Shown in pieces: positions 50,599 to 59,434 of a DNA stretch of 64,000 nucleotides (position 1 is the stretch's first letter; every line of letters begins with the position of its first letter). Under the pieces are notes generated by a model that was given only the letters and a program-made list of their open reading frames with translations, made no database searches and was not told where the DNA came from. Source of the DNA: an uncultured Bacteroidales bacterium (GTDB lineage: Bacteria > Bacteroidota > Bacteroidia > Bacteroidales > F082); contig ONFF01000013.1 in assembly GCA_900317055.1 (NCBI GenBank), positions 1-64,000 of the forward strand, written 5' to 3'. The translations under genes and the position numbers were made by a program.

Positions 50599-50838
50599 TC
50601 AGTCGCACCCTTCGACGAAGATTTCAAAGTTCTCAAAGACAATCACTTCGCCAGCGGTAATCTTGGCGCGTTTGCGGGTTTCGACCTCACCGTTGCGCAA
50701 TACCATGCCTGCGGAGACCACCTCTTGTGCCTCGCTCCCCGACTCCACCACACCAGTGGCCTTCAACAAGCCGATGAGGGGGATAAAAGTCTCATCCTCT
50801 CGGAGGGTGAAACTAATTCTTCTTAGTCTTTCTGCCAT
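50599..50838 (-). CDS. S4 RNA-binding domain protein (YbcJ-like)
   Basis: A 79-residue protein that is essentially one S4 domain: FIPLIGLLKATGVVESGSEA, VVSAGMVLRNGEVETRKRAK, GEVIVFENFEIFV. Such stand-alone S4 proteins bind structured RNA, possibly ribosomal. It overlaps the end of the DUF368 gene by 26 bases and is followed by the DUF2750 gene, all in one operon. Confidence 0.85.
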   Translation of the reverse strand: MAERLRRISFTLREDETFIPLIGLLKATGVVESGSEAQEVVSAGMVLRNGEVETRKRAKITAGEVIVFENFEIFVEGCD

Positions 50839-51805
50839 GTTTACTATGTTTCCTATGTTTCTTTTGTCTCTTTGGTTTAGGATTTAGCAACCTTTCCTGT
50901 TGTTTCTTCTTGGTGTGGCGCGCCATGAGCTCCAAGATAAAGACCGCAGCAAAGCCCAATCCCGCCATGACGACGGCCAAAAGCAATTCGGTATTCCAGC
51001 TTGGAAGCGAAAAGAGATAAGTAGACTCACCTGGCACTTTCCAAGGATATACCACGGGAAGGCTGCCCAACATAAAGCCCGCCAATACCGAGAGCGTCGA
51101 ATCGCGGTACTCTCTCATCAACCATGCCAACAGGTGTGAAAACATTATTATGCTGACCAAAGCTCCCAACACAAACGGAAGGAGAATCCTTGTCCCATCC
51201 ATAAAAGTGGAAGCCTTGGTCATCCAAGGGATGCCTTTGGTGACAATCAACTCATAGTTGCCCATGAGCAGCATCAGGTGGGAGCCCGACACACCAGGCA
51301 CCACCATACCTGTAGCCCCTATGATACCGCACAGGAAGAGGTAGAAAAAGCTCTCGTTGGGATAGGGATTCGACTTAATGGAGAGGAAAAACGAGAGCAC
51401 CATACCGGCCACGACAAGCAAAATGTTCTTGGCACTCACTTTATCGATGTTTTTCATCACATAAATCACCGAAGCGATGATGAGGCCGATGAAAAACGAC
51501 CAAGTATAGACCTTATACGAAACGAGCGTCTGTTTCAAGAACATGGAAGTCAATACCATGCCCGCCAGAAGACCCAGCACGATGGCAATGAAAAACCTGA
51601 AATCGGTGCGTCGGCCAAATTCGTTGAACTCACCTTTGAAGAGCAACTTGAAATTCTTGATTCTAAGCGAGTTGATGGCATTGATAAAGCGTTCAAACAC
51701 CCCAAGCACCAACGACACCGTGCCGCTGGAAATGGGAAAGACATTGGCTGCACCCATAATCATGCCTTTCACGAACACCTTAATCGACTCCCAAATAGCC
51801 AACAT
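50813..51805 (-). CDS. DUF368 membrane protein, probable undecaprenyl-phosphate flippase
   Basis: About 330 residues from ATG 51805, ten or so helices. VFVKGMIMGAANVFPISSGTV and GATGMVVPGVSGSHLMLLMG are the DUF368 signatures; the tail is very basic (KPKRQKKHRKHSKHGRKTKK). DUF368 proteins have been shown elsewhere to recycle undecaprenyl phosphate across the membrane for wall synthesis; transfer of that role is a family inference. A TTG at 51826 lies at the expected transcription start (box at 51832-51839) and is rejected. Confidence 0.85.
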   Translation of the reverse strand: MLAIWESIKVFVKGMIMGAANVFPISSGTVSLVLGVFERFINAINSLRIKNFKLLFKGEFNEFGRRTDFRFFIAIVLGLLAGMVLTSMFLKQTLVSYKVYTWSFFIGLIIASVIYVMKNIDKVSAKNILLVVAGMVLSFFLSIKSNPYPNESFFYLFLCGIIGATGMVVPGVSGSHLMLLMGNYELIVTKGIPWMTKASTFMDGTRILLPFVLGALVSIIMFSHLLAWLMREYRDSTLSVLAGFMLGSLPVVYPWKVPGESTYLFSLPSWNTELLLAVVMAGLGFAAVFILELMARHTKKKQQERLLNPKPKRQKKHRKHSKHGRKTKKN

Positions 51806-51831
51806 AATTTCGCCTTTTTTGTTCAAAACTA

Positions 51832-51839
51832 CAAAGGTA
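51832..51839 (-). promoter_or_regulatory. -7 promoter box of the DUF368 operon
   Basis: TACCTTTG on the minus strand, supports the ATG at 51805. Confidence 0.55.
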
Positions 51840-51911
51840 CAACAAAAATTGTTCCCCGTGCTATTTTTAATCCAAATTTGAAAAAAAACGACATTATTGT
51901 CATAAGATTGT

Positions 51912-51919
51912 TATCTTTG
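51912..51919 (+). promoter_or_regulatory. -7 promoter box of the DUF493-acylphosphatase operon
   Basis: TATCTTTG, 18 bases before the ATG at 51938. Confidence 0.6.
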
Positions 51920-51937
51920 CAAATCAAATCCATTCCC

Positions 51938-52201
51938 ATGAGCGAAGAAAAAGTAATATACCCACAAAACTTCGACATCAAGCTTATCATCGCTGCCGAG
52001 ATTGCCACGGAAGAAGCCAAACGCAACATCAGCAAAGCCTTAAGTGAGAGCCGGACGGTACACAGTTTTGTCAATGTAAGAAGCAGTGGCAAAGGCAATT
52101 ATTTCAGCTATTGCTACAATATCGATATCGAAAGCAAGGAACATCTGGAACGCACCTATGCCCTACTCAGAACCATACCCGGATTAAAGTTTGCCCTATG
52201 A
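51938..52201 (+). CDS. DUF493 family protein
   Basis: An 87-residue protein with the YbeD/DUF493 pattern: IYPQNFDIKLIIAAEIA, HSFVNVRSSGKGNYFSY and the terminal LLRTIPGLKFAL. A small ACT-like fold of unknown function. The acylphosphatase gene starts within its stop (ATGA). Confidence 0.85.
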   Translation: MSEEKVIYPQNFDIKLIIAAEIATEEAKRNISKALSESRTVHSFVNVRSSGKGNYFSYCYNIDIESKEHLERTYALLRTIPGLKFAL

Positions 52202-52476
52202 CAAAAGCCTATTCCATAAGGATTTACGGTCGCGTGTTCAATGTAGGGTTTCGCCGTTATGTACACCGATACGGCCTTCAATGCAACCTGACAGGCTATG
52301 TGGAAAACGACTATGCCGACGACTGCGTCCATATCGAGGCCGAAGGCGAAGAAGCCGACCTCGACCGTTTCACTCTGCTTTGCGGCGAAGGCACACCTTA
52401 TTCATATATCACCAACATGAAGATTGATGCGGTGGCACCAACAGGGAAATATGATGATTTTCAAGAAATAAGATAA
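52198..52476 (+). CDS. acyP: Acylphosphatase
   Basis: A 92-residue protein hydrolysing acyl phosphates to carboxylate and phosphate. IRIYGRVFNVGFRRYVHRYG contains the catalytic Arg; GYVENDYADDCVHIEAEG contains the Asn that orients the nucleophilic water. The usual V-Q-G-V-G-F is V-F-N-V-G-F here. The start at ATG 52198 is fixed by overlap with DUF493. Confidence 0.9.
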   Translation: MTKAYSIRIYGRVFNVGFRRYVHRYGLQCNLTGYVENDYADDCVHIEAEGEEADLDRFTLLCGEGTPYSYITNMKIDAVAPTGKYDDFQEIR

Positions 52477-52491
52477 CTGCAAGATATAAGT

Positions 52492-52540
52492 CGGCCCTTC
52501 GACTCCTTCGACAAGCTCAGGAACCGAGGGCTCAGGGACC
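52492..52540 (-). repeat. Family A repeat, 48-nt form (variant), copy 4, intergenic
   Basis: On the minus strand GGTCCCTGAGCCCTC, GGTTCCTGAGCTTG, TCGAAGGAGTCGAAGGGCC. Followed by AACTGAACAACTATAAACTGACAACTG spacer units. Confidence 0.8.
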
Positions 52541-52571
52541 TTAACTGAACAACTATAAACTGACAACTGAT

Positions 52572-53276
52572 ATGATAGACTTCTCCAAAATCCTCTTCCT
52601 CGACATCGAGACCGTCTCGCAAGAGAAATCCTACGACCAACTCTCAGAGCGGATGCAGAAGCTATGGTCGCACAAGGCCGAACAATTGAACCGCGACAAT
52701 CCTGAACTCGGCCCCGCCGACATCTATGATCGCGCCGGCATCTATGCTGAATTCGGCAAAATCATCTGTATCTCCGTGGGGTTCTTCAATGGCAACCGTT
52801 TCCGCTTGAAGTCATTTTATAGCCACGATGAGAGAACGCTGCTCGCTGAGTTTGCCGAGATGTTGAATCGCCACTATAATGCACCCGAAGCTCAACTCTG
52901 CGCCCACAATGGCAAAGAATTCGACTTCCCCTATATCGCTCGTAGGATGCTTGTCAACGGCATACAAATCCCTAGAATCCTGCAAGTTGCAGGCAAAAAG
53001 CCATGGGAAACCAACTTCATTGACACCATGGAGCTTTGGAAGTTCGGCGACTATAAGACCTTCACTTCCTTGGATTTACTTTGCGCCATCTTGGACATCC
53101 CCACCCCGAAGGACGACATCAACGGGAGCGAAGTAGTCCGCGTGTATTGGCAAGAAAACGACCTGGAACGCATCAAGACCTATTGCCAAAAGGATGTGCT
53201 CGCCATCGCCCAACTCATGCGTCGCTACCACTATCTACCACTCATCCCCGACGATTGCGTGGACTATACTAACTGA
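52572..53276 (+). CDS. DEDD-type 3'-5' exonuclease (PolB-like)
   Basis: A 234-residue RNase H-fold nuclease: exo I LFLDIETVSQ (D and E), exo II LCAHNGKEFDFPYIARRML and exo III region TYCQKDVLAIAQLMRRY. It matches the predicted 3'-5' exonucleases related to the proofreading domain of DNA polymerase B. Substrate unknown. The next gene (DUF2779) begins three bases after its stop, suggesting the two nuclease-like proteins act together. Confidence 0.88.
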   Translation: MIDFSKILFLDIETVSQEKSYDQLSERMQKLWSHKAEQLNRDNPELGPADIYDRAGIYAEFGKIICISVGFFNGNRFRLKSFYSHDERTLLAEFAEMLNRHYNAPEAQLCAHNGKEFDFPYIARRMLVNGIQIPRILQVAGKKPWETNFIDTMELWKFGDYKTFTSLDLLCAILDIPTPKDDINGSEVVRVYWQENDLERIKTYCQKDVLAIAQLMRRYHYLPLIPDDCVDYTN

Positions 53277-53278
53277 GC

Positions 53279-54745
53279 ATGCACATCCTCTCCAAATCGA
53301 CCTATATCAAAGGTTTACAGTGCGAGAAGGCATTGTACATGCAGAAGAAGCACCCTTATCTTCGCGACAAACTCAGCATTGAACAAAGAGCCAAGTTCCA
53401 GCGCGGCACCGATGTGGGTGTGCTGGCACACGAGGTGTTCCCTGGCGGCATCGACATGTCGCCCAACTCACCTTCTCAGTTCCCCAAAAAGGTTGCGGAG
53501 ACCTGGGACAACCTTAGCAAGCCTGAAGTTAAAGTAATGTACGAGGCTGTTTTTCAGCACAATGATACGCTCATTATGCTGGATATGCTTGTCCGCGACG
53601 GCGACAAATGGCTGGCCGTGGAGGTAAAGAGTTCGATGCGACTCAGCGACACCTATTTTAATGATGCCGCCCTGCAATACTATGTACTGCACGGTTGCAG
53701 GGTCCCGCTCAGCGACTTCTGCCTCATGTACCTCAACGGTGACTATATTAAAGACGGTCCCATCGATGTGAAGCAGTTGTTCAAGATGGAGTCAGTGATG
53801 GAGTATGTCATTGAAAGAGAAGCCTTTGTTGCTGAAAATGTGGAGCGACTGAAAGCCATTGTCGCCTTGCCACACTCGCCCTTGGTCAATATCGGGACAC
53901 AATGTCACAACCCCTACCCTTGTGATTTTCAAGGCCATTGCTGGAAACTCATCCCGAAAAACAGTTTCCTGTTTACCACCGCGATGGATGACAAAGACCT
54001 GTTTCAAAACTATTTCAATGGCGTGAATACCAATGCCAAGTTGCTCCAACAAATCGAACCTGATTCAGAAGAAGCCCATCAGATTGAGGCCTTGGAGACC
54101 AACTCGTATTACATTGATTACAAGACGCTTTACTCGTTAGCTCCACAACCCAAGCCCAAATCTATAGCCTACTTAAACCTTTTGCTCCACCGTCCCGCAG
54201 TGCCTGAAATTGACGGCACGAAGCCTTACGAGGAGATGATTTTGGCTTTTGCGTTGCAAGGTGAGCATCAGCATGACGCCGCCATAGATCCCATGCATCC
54301 CACAAGCCCGCGCAGGGATGACATGGCTGATGCAGACGGATGTTTCGTTTGGGACTGCTTTGAAGACCACAGTCGTTGGAAAGAAGCCATCAATTTGCTC
54401 ATCGAAAAGCTCTCTCATTATGAGCAAATTGTGTGCTTTACACCGCAAAACATCAGTACCACCCTGCTCCGCCACGAGATCATACAAAACCAAACCATAG
54501 GTTACAAAGTCTTCAATCTTTTCGAAGTGTTGCAAGAGGCCCATTTTTACCATCCAGCCATCAAACGGGGACTCACCTTGCAACGCCTTGAAACGGCACT
54601 TTTTCCCGAATCTAAACTGTTCGAACACAGCCGAATTATCCTCGAAGCCACCAGCAACGACCTCATAGGTTATCAACAGGCACGCGAAGACTTAATCGCT
54701 GAAAATGAAATTGTTGCAAAAACTTATCAACTCCTTTTCAAGTAG
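53279..54745 (+). CDS. DUF2779 protein (Cas4-like PD-(D/E)XK nuclease fold)
   Basis: A 488-residue protein. The N-terminal third begins ILSKSTYIKGLQCEKALYM with a Cys, shows a PD-(D/E)XK core (LIMLDMLVRDGDKWLAVEVKSS) and later CHNPYPCDFQGHCW, so four cysteines could hold an Fe-S cluster as in Cas4. The C-terminal half is a DUF2779 module resembling RNase H-like TM0106-type domains. It probably cuts or processes nucleic acid together with the upstream exonuclease; no CRISPR array or cas genes are here. Confidence 0.8.
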   Translation: MHILSKSTYIKGLQCEKALYMQKKHPYLRDKLSIEQRAKFQRGTDVGVLAHEVFPGGIDMSPNSPSQFPKKVAETWDNLSKPEVKVMYEAVFQHNDTLIMLDMLVRDGDKWLAVEVKSSMRLSDTYFNDAALQYYVLHGCRVPLSDFCLMYLNGDYIKDGPIDVKQLFKMESVMEYVIEREAFVAENVERLKAIVALPHSPLVNIGTQCHNPYPCDFQGHCWKLIPKNSFLFTTAMDDKDLFQNYFNGVNTNAKLLQQIEPDSEEAHQIEALETNSYYIDYKTLYSLAPQPKPKSIAYLNLLLHRPAVPEIDGTKPYEEMILAFALQGEHQHDAAIDPMHPTSPRRDDMADADGCFVWDCFEDHSRWKEAINLLIEKLSHYEQIVCFTPQNISTTLLRHEIIQNQTIGYKVFNLFEVLQEAHFYHPAIKRGLTLQRLETALFPESKLFEHSRIILEATSNDLIGYQQAREDLIAENEIVAKTYQLLFK

Positions 54746-54791
54746 TTGATAACTTCCCGAAAAGAACTTCATCGGGGCAGACTTTAATTCG

Positions 54792-54799
54792 TACTTTTG
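54792..54799 (+). promoter_or_regulatory. -7 promoter box of dnaB
   Basis: TACTTTTG, 53 bases before the ATG at 54853. Confidence 0.55.
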
Positions 54800-54852
54800 C
54801 CCTTCGAAAACGAAGATTCAACAGAGTTAAAACGAGCTAAGAATTTCATTTT

Positions 54853-56412
54853 ATGCCTAACGATACTATCACCCGCCGTCCTTTCGGCGACACTGCGAAA
54901 CGCAATTTAATGACCCCCGAGCAGGTCTTTGCCAACCAGGGGCGCATCCCACCTCAAGCCACCGACCTCGAGGAAGTGGTGCTTGGCGCCCTCATGTTGG
55001 AAAAGGAAGCCGTCAACGAGGTCATCGACATTTTGTCACCCGAAGCCTTCTATTTGGACAAGCACCAGAAGATTTTTGCCGCCATCAAAGCCCTATTTGG
55101 GAAATCAGAACCCATTGATATCCTGACCGTTACCAATGAACTCAAGCAACGTGGTGAGTTGGAGATGGTGGGCGGCGCCTATTATATATCGAAGCTCACC
55201 AATCGCGTCGTCTCGGCGGCCAACATAGAATACCACGCCCGTATCATCATGCAGAAACACATTCAGCGTCAACTGATTCTGCTTTCATCAGACATGATTC
55301 ATGAGGCTTTTGAAGACACTACCGATGTATTCGACCTGTTGGACAAGGCTGAGAACAACCTCTTCCAAATCAGCGAAAACAACCTGCGCCGCAGCTACGA
55401 CTCGATGCAAGACTTGGTGAGCAAAGCCATCAAGGAGATCCAGAATGCCAAAAACGCCGACGACAAGCTGCGTGGAGTGCCTTCGGGCTATACCGAGCTT
55501 GACCGCATCACGCAAGGCTGGCAGAAATCCGACCTCATCATCTTGGCCGCTCGTCCCAGCATGGGTAAGACCGCTTTCGCGTTGAATCTGGCACGCAATG
55601 CGGCTGTCAACTTCAACCGTCCAATTGCCTTTTTCTCTTTGGAAATGTCGTCTGTCCAGCTGGTTACCCGTCTGATTTCCACCGAGACCTCACTGACTGC
55701 CGACAAATTGCGTTCAGGTGACTTGGCCGAATACGAATGGCAACAGTTGAACACCAAGGTCACCCCATTGACCGATGCACCCATCTTCATCGACGACACG
55801 CCACAGCTCTCCATTTTCGAGTTGCGCGCCAAATGCCGCCGACTGAAGCAACAGCATGACATTCAGATGGTTTTCATTGACTATCTACAACTTATGACCG
55901 CCAAAGGCGACAAAGGCCTTAACCGTGAACAGGAAATCAGCACCATCTCACGCTCACTGAAGAGTTTGGCCAAGGAATTGGAGATTCCTGTTTTGGCGCT
56001 ATCGCAGTTGAGCCGTAGCGTAGAGCAACGCCCCGGTTCCAAAAAGCCCATCCTCTCCGACTTGCGTGAGTCGGGAGCCATCGAGCAGGATGCCGACATG
56101 GTGATGTTCATCTATCGTCCTGAATATTACAAAGATGGTGTGGATGCCGAGGACAAGCCTAAGGGCTATACCATCATCGACATTGCAAAACATCGTAATG
56201 GTAAACTTGGCGAAGTGGAATTGAGGTTTGTCGGACAATATGCCCGTTTTGAAGAAATGGAACAGGGCTTCGACAACAGCAGCTTCACCTCCATCGGTCC
56301 CAACAACCAGTTTGACAGCCCTTCCCAAGTCTTCAGTTCAAAGATGAACGACGACGACAGCATGGAGTCCTATAACCCTTCCATCACTACAGATGAACCC
56401 ACTCCTTTTTGA
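54853..56412 (+). CDS. dnaB: Replicative DNA helicase DnaB
   Basis: A 519-residue hexameric helicase. N-terminal domain (30-130) with LEEVVLGALMLEKEAVNEVI; RecA-like domain with Walker A LAARPSMGKTAFALNLARNA, Walker B MVFIDYLQLMT, and LSQLSRSVEQRPGSKKPIL plus DLRESGAIEQDADMVMFIYR. Length normal; no intein. It unwinds DNA at the fork and loads primase. Confidence 0.97.
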   Translation: MPNDTITRRPFGDTAKRNLMTPEQVFANQGRIPPQATDLEEVVLGALMLEKEAVNEVIDILSPEAFYLDKHQKIFAAIKALFGKSEPIDILTVTNELKQRGELEMVGGAYYISKLTNRVVSAANIEYHARIIMQKHIQRQLILLSSDMIHEAFEDTTDVFDLLDKAENNLFQISENNLRRSYDSMQDLVSKAIKEIQNAKNADDKLRGVPSGYTELDRITQGWQKSDLIILAARPSMGKTAFALNLARNAAVNFNRPIAFFSLEMSSVQLVTRLISTETSLTADKLRSGDLAEYEWQQLNTKVTPLTDAPIFIDDTPQLSIFELRAKCRRLKQQHDIQMVFIDYLQLMTAKGDKGLNREQEISTISRSLKSLAKELEIPVLALSQLSRSVEQRPGSKKPILSDLRESGAIEQDADMVMFIYRPEYYKDGVDAEDKPKGYTIIDIAKHRNGKLGEVELRFVGQYARFEEMEQGFDNSSFTSIGPNNQFDSPSQVFSSKMNDDDSMESYNPSITTDEPTPF

Positions 56413-56451
56413 ATCCAGGATTTAAAATAAAAGTTTATAAAATAATATCAG

Positions 56452-57390
56452 ATGAAAAGAGACAATCATAAAGTTCCCCATTCGAAAAGCAATCCTCTGA
56501 AATTCAATGTGTCGGAATCATCCCAACTGATGGATTTCCTAATGAAGAAATTGGATGGCATCAGCCGCAACAAAGCCAAGCGCATGTTGGCCAACAAAGT
56601 AGTATCCGTCGAAGGCAAACGCACTACCCAGTTCGACTTCGCCCTTGAACCTGGCATGGTGGTCGAAATCGGCAAGCCTACTGCCAAAGAGCGCTTCCGC
56701 AGCCCTTGGCTGAACATCGTCTATGAGGACAAATATCTCTTGGTCATCGACAAAAAGGAAGGTCTGTTGACCAACAGTCCCGCCAAGGAGAAAGACACGG
56801 CGCAAGGCATTCTGAACAACTATTTCATCTATACGCAGCAACGTTGTCGCGCCCACACCATCCATCGCCTCGACCGCGACACGAGCGGTCTGATGCTTTT
56901 TGCCAAGAGCAAGGAAGTCGCGCTAATGTTTGAGGAAGACTGGAAAAACACCGTTTACGATCGTCGTTATGTGGCTGTGGTGTGTGGCTGCGTGGAGAAA
57001 AAGGAAGGCGTGGTGAAGTCGTGGCTGAAGGACAACAAGGCCTTCATCACCTACTCCAGCCCAACCGACAACGGAGGCAAATATGCGGAAACTTATTACG
57101 AGACCCTTTATTCCAATCCGAGGTACTCCTTGGTCGAATTGCAATTGGAAACGGGCCGCAAGAACCAGATCCGCGTCCACATGGCCGACATTGGGCATCC
57201 CGTGGTAGGCGACCCGAAATATGGCCCTTCGACAAGCTCAGGGACCTATGACAACTCACTGGGAAGGTTATGCCTGCATGCTTACAAACTCTGCTTCCAT
57301 CATCCCTACAAGAAAACGGATATGGAGTTTGAAACGCCTTTCCCAAAGGTATTTGCCAAGCCGTTCCCCGGGATGATAGACAAGATGTAA
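56452..57390 (+). CDS. RluA-family RNA pseudouridine synthase
   Basis: A 312-residue enzyme with an N-terminal S4 domain (residues 20-85: MDFLMKKLDGISRNKAKRML, KVVSVEGKRTTQFD) and the RluA catalytic domain: AHTIHRLDRDTSGLMLFAKS with catalytic Asp, TGRKNQIRVHMADIGHPVVG and GRLCLHAYKL. Target rRNA site unknown. Within the conserved DPKYG...GRLxLHA loop the residues P-S-T-S-S-G-T are encoded by a 24-nt repeat (57223-57246), making this loop longer than usual. Confidence 0.92.
   Translation: MKRDNHKVPHSKSNPLKFNVSESSQLMDFLMKKLDGISRNKAKRMLANKVVSVEGKRTTQFDFALEPGMVVEIGKPTAKERFRSPWLNIVYEDKYLLVIDKKEGLLTNSPAKEKDTAQGILNNYFIYTQQRCRAHTIHRLDRDTSGLMLFAKSKEVALMFEEDWKNTVYDRRYVAVVCGCVEKKEGVVKSWLKDNKAFITYSSPTDNGGKYAETYYETLYSNPRYSLVELQLETGRKNQIRVHMADIGHPVVGDPKYGPSTSSGTYDNSLGRLCLHAYKLCFHHPYKKTDMEFETPFPKVFAKPFPGMIDKM
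57223..57246 (-). repeat. Family A repeat, 24-nt unit, inside the pseudouridine synthase gene
   Basis: Minus-strand GGTCCCTGAGCTTG + TCGAAGGGCC; read on the opposite strand relative to the copies in the esterase and TPR genes and translated GPSTSSGT. Confidence 0.88.
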
Positions 57391-57395
57391 AACGA

Positions 57396-59123
57396 TTACT
57401 TCAATTGGTCGGCAACAACCTCCGCAATATCCTTAACCGCAACAGGCGATTTCCTTGCAAAGGTCTTCAGACACAACGGACAAGCTGTCACAATCTCATC
57501 CGGATTGTTGAACATCAAATCGTTAACCGAGATAGTCGTTATTTCATCGCGCTCCTGCTGAGTCAGATTAAAGCTACCGAGGCTACCGCCGCAGCAAATG
57601 CTCAGCTCTTTCTCTGATTTCGCTTTGCACAAATTGCCAATGCTTTCAATCACCTCGCGAGGCTCGTCATACACGCCAAAGGCTCTTCCGAGTTCGCACG
57701 GGTCATGATAGACGTAGTTGACTTCGTTTTTATTGACCTTCAATTTACCCTTCTTGACCAGTTCATCGATATACTGCGTATGATGCAGAATCTCAACGCC
57801 TTCAAGTTGATATTCTTCCTTGAAAACCTTATAGCAAATCGGACAGGATAGTACGAGTCGCTTGGCCCCAGATTGCTTGATCAACTCGGTGTTTTTAGCC
57901 ATCATGGCTTGGGCCTCGGCTGTCTTTCCACTCAACAGCATCGGCCTGCCGCAACAGACGCCTCCGTCTTTGTCCATGAACTCATACTTCTCGCCCGCAG
58001 CCTCCATGATTTTCTTCATGGCACGCATGATTTTGGGAGTCAGTTGGGTCATGCAGCCGGCGAAATAGAGGACGGGGGCATTCGACGTTTCACTCGGATA
58101 GTATGCGTCAAGATACGAGTGGTTACTATTGATAGTATAAGGCACCGCCTCGCGTTGGCTCATCTTGATGTCGCACGACTCGATGCTCACAGGGCAAACC
58201 GCGACGCATTTGCCACACTGCATGCAGGTCTCGGCAATGCGTTGGGCCTCTTCCCTATCTCCGTTCCTCAAGCGTTTCATGAAATAAGCCGAAGTGTTGC
58301 CACTGTTCTTGTCGTTGACGCTCATCGGGCAGGCGTCGATGCACAATCCGCAGCTCGGGCAGGAATAAATCTGTGCCAAAGCATAACCCTTACGTGGCTC
58401 ACGCGGTTTCAGACCTGCATGTCGCAACAGGATGAACAAGGCCTCCGTCGGGATGTGCATGTATCTCGTGAACGGCAGCATAAACATAAACACCATCAAA
58501 TCAATGGAATAGAGCCACCAAAACGCCATGATGTTGCTCTTTTCGGCAATGAGACGGAAGGGGAAGATGGTCCACAAGGCAAAACGAATCATGTTGTCGG
58601 CAAAACCGAAGTGCATGATACGCTTCACCCCCACTATCTTCGAATGGATCTTTTTCACAACTGCAATCAAGATACCGCTGATGATCATCAGAAGGAAGAA
58701 ATCCATAAGGACGGCGAAAATGGGCGTTTCTTCAGCGAAATACTTGAAGAAAATCGGATAATAGAAGTTGGGTAACATCCGCTCAATACCTTGTACTTCA
58801 ACACCTTCAAGCGGTCGCAATGTGAACAGCATCACATGGCCGATGACAATGATCATGAACCAGCCAAAGGCAATGGCCGTGTGCATGTAACCCAGCACAG
58901 GATTGCGTTTCCATATCTTCACATGGAAGAGGCAGTCTCCAACCAAGTCACGAATGTTGGCCCATGCCGTCTTGGGCGTCACCAGAGAACGCCAAAATTG
59001 CTTTCTGTCGTCTTTCGGCAACTGGCCGATGACGCGTAAAAGTCCCACCACACAATACGTCAGCACGAAAGCCATGCCGAGCACAAAGGGGAGCACAAAA
59101 GGATGGAATATCTGTGAATTCAT
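57396..59123 (-). CDS. HdrED/DsrMK-like membrane Fe-S protein (fused)
   Basis: A 575-residue fusion. The N-terminal 230 residues are membrane-spanning (FVLPFVLGMAFVLTYCVVGL, AFGWFMIIVIGHVMLF, DFFLLMIISGILIAVV) like cytochrome-b-type NarI/DsrM subunits. The C-terminal part has two 4Fe-4S motifs (CPSCGLCIDACPMSV, CMQCGKCVAVCP) and two CCG domains (DGGVCCGRPMLLSG, SICCGGSLGSFNL) as in HdrD/DsrK/GlpC. It probably exchanges electrons between the quinone pool and the soluble Hdr-like subunits. Overlaps the upstream HdrC gene by four bases. Confidence 0.85.
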   Translation of the reverse strand: MNSQIFHPFVLPFVLGMAFVLTYCVVGLLRVIGQLPKDDRKQFWRSLVTPKTAWANIRDLVGDCLFHVKIWKRNPVLGYMHTAIAFGWFMIIVIGHVMLFTLRPLEGVEVQGIERMLPNFYYPIFFKYFAEETPIFAVLMDFFLLMIISGILIAVVKKIHSKIVGVKRIMHFGFADNMIRFALWTIFPFRLIAEKSNIMAFWWLYSIDLMVFMFMLPFTRYMHIPTEALFILLRHAGLKPREPRKGYALAQIYSCPSCGLCIDACPMSVNDKNSGNTSAYFMKRLRNGDREEAQRIAETCMQCGKCVAVCPVSIESCDIKMSQREAVPYTINSNHSYLDAYYPSETSNAPVLYFAGCMTQLTPKIMRAMKKIMEAAGEKYEFMDKDGGVCCGRPMLLSGKTAEAQAMMAKNTELIKQSGAKRLVLSCPICYKVFKEEYQLEGVEILHHTQYIDELVKKGKLKVNKNEVNYVYHDPCELGRAFGVYDEPREVIESIGNLCKAKSEKELSICCGGSLGSFNLTQQERDEITTISVNDLMFNNPDEIVTACPLCLKTFARKSPVAVKDIAEVVADQLK

Positions 59124-59431
59124 CGTGTAATGTCTAACAAAATCTTACGGATATTGATGCCGCGCGGGCAAACCAAAGTGCATTTGCCGCAGAGCATGCA
59201 ACGTTGAATCATTTTTTTGGCCTCGTCTTCCTTGCCTCGCTGAAGCATCAGGAGGATGCGGCGGAAACTCATCTCGGTGAAGTGGCCCGCAGTGCAAGTC
59301 GCAGTGCATGAGCCACATGCGATGCAGGTATTGATGTCAGGGTTGGTCTCCTTCAGGCGGTTGAACGTCGTCAGGTCGACGCTGTCCATCTTGACATGCG
59401 AGCTGGGTGACAAACAAAAACCGAAATCCAT
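59120..59431 (-). CDS. HdrC-like 4Fe-4S protein
   Basis: A 103-residue ferredoxin-like protein with two clusters: NTCIACGSCTATCTAGHF and RCMLCGKCTLVCPRGI. The shape, including the spacer FRRILLMLQRGKEDEAKK, is that of the HdrC/QmoC N-terminal domain. Sits between the HdrA-like and the membrane subunit and overlaps the latter; predicted to shuttle electrons between them. Confidence 0.88.
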   Translation of the reverse strand: MDFGFCLSPSSHVKMDSVDLTTFNRLKETNPDINTCIACGSCTATCTAGHFTEMSFRRILLMLQRGKEDEAKKMIQRCMLCGKCTLVCPRGINIRKILLDITR

Positions 59432-59434
59432 GGC

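Noticed and set aside
53279-54745. A cas4 gene
   Set aside because: The protein is much longer than Cas4 and has the DUF2779 C-terminal module; no array or adaptation genes lie nearby.
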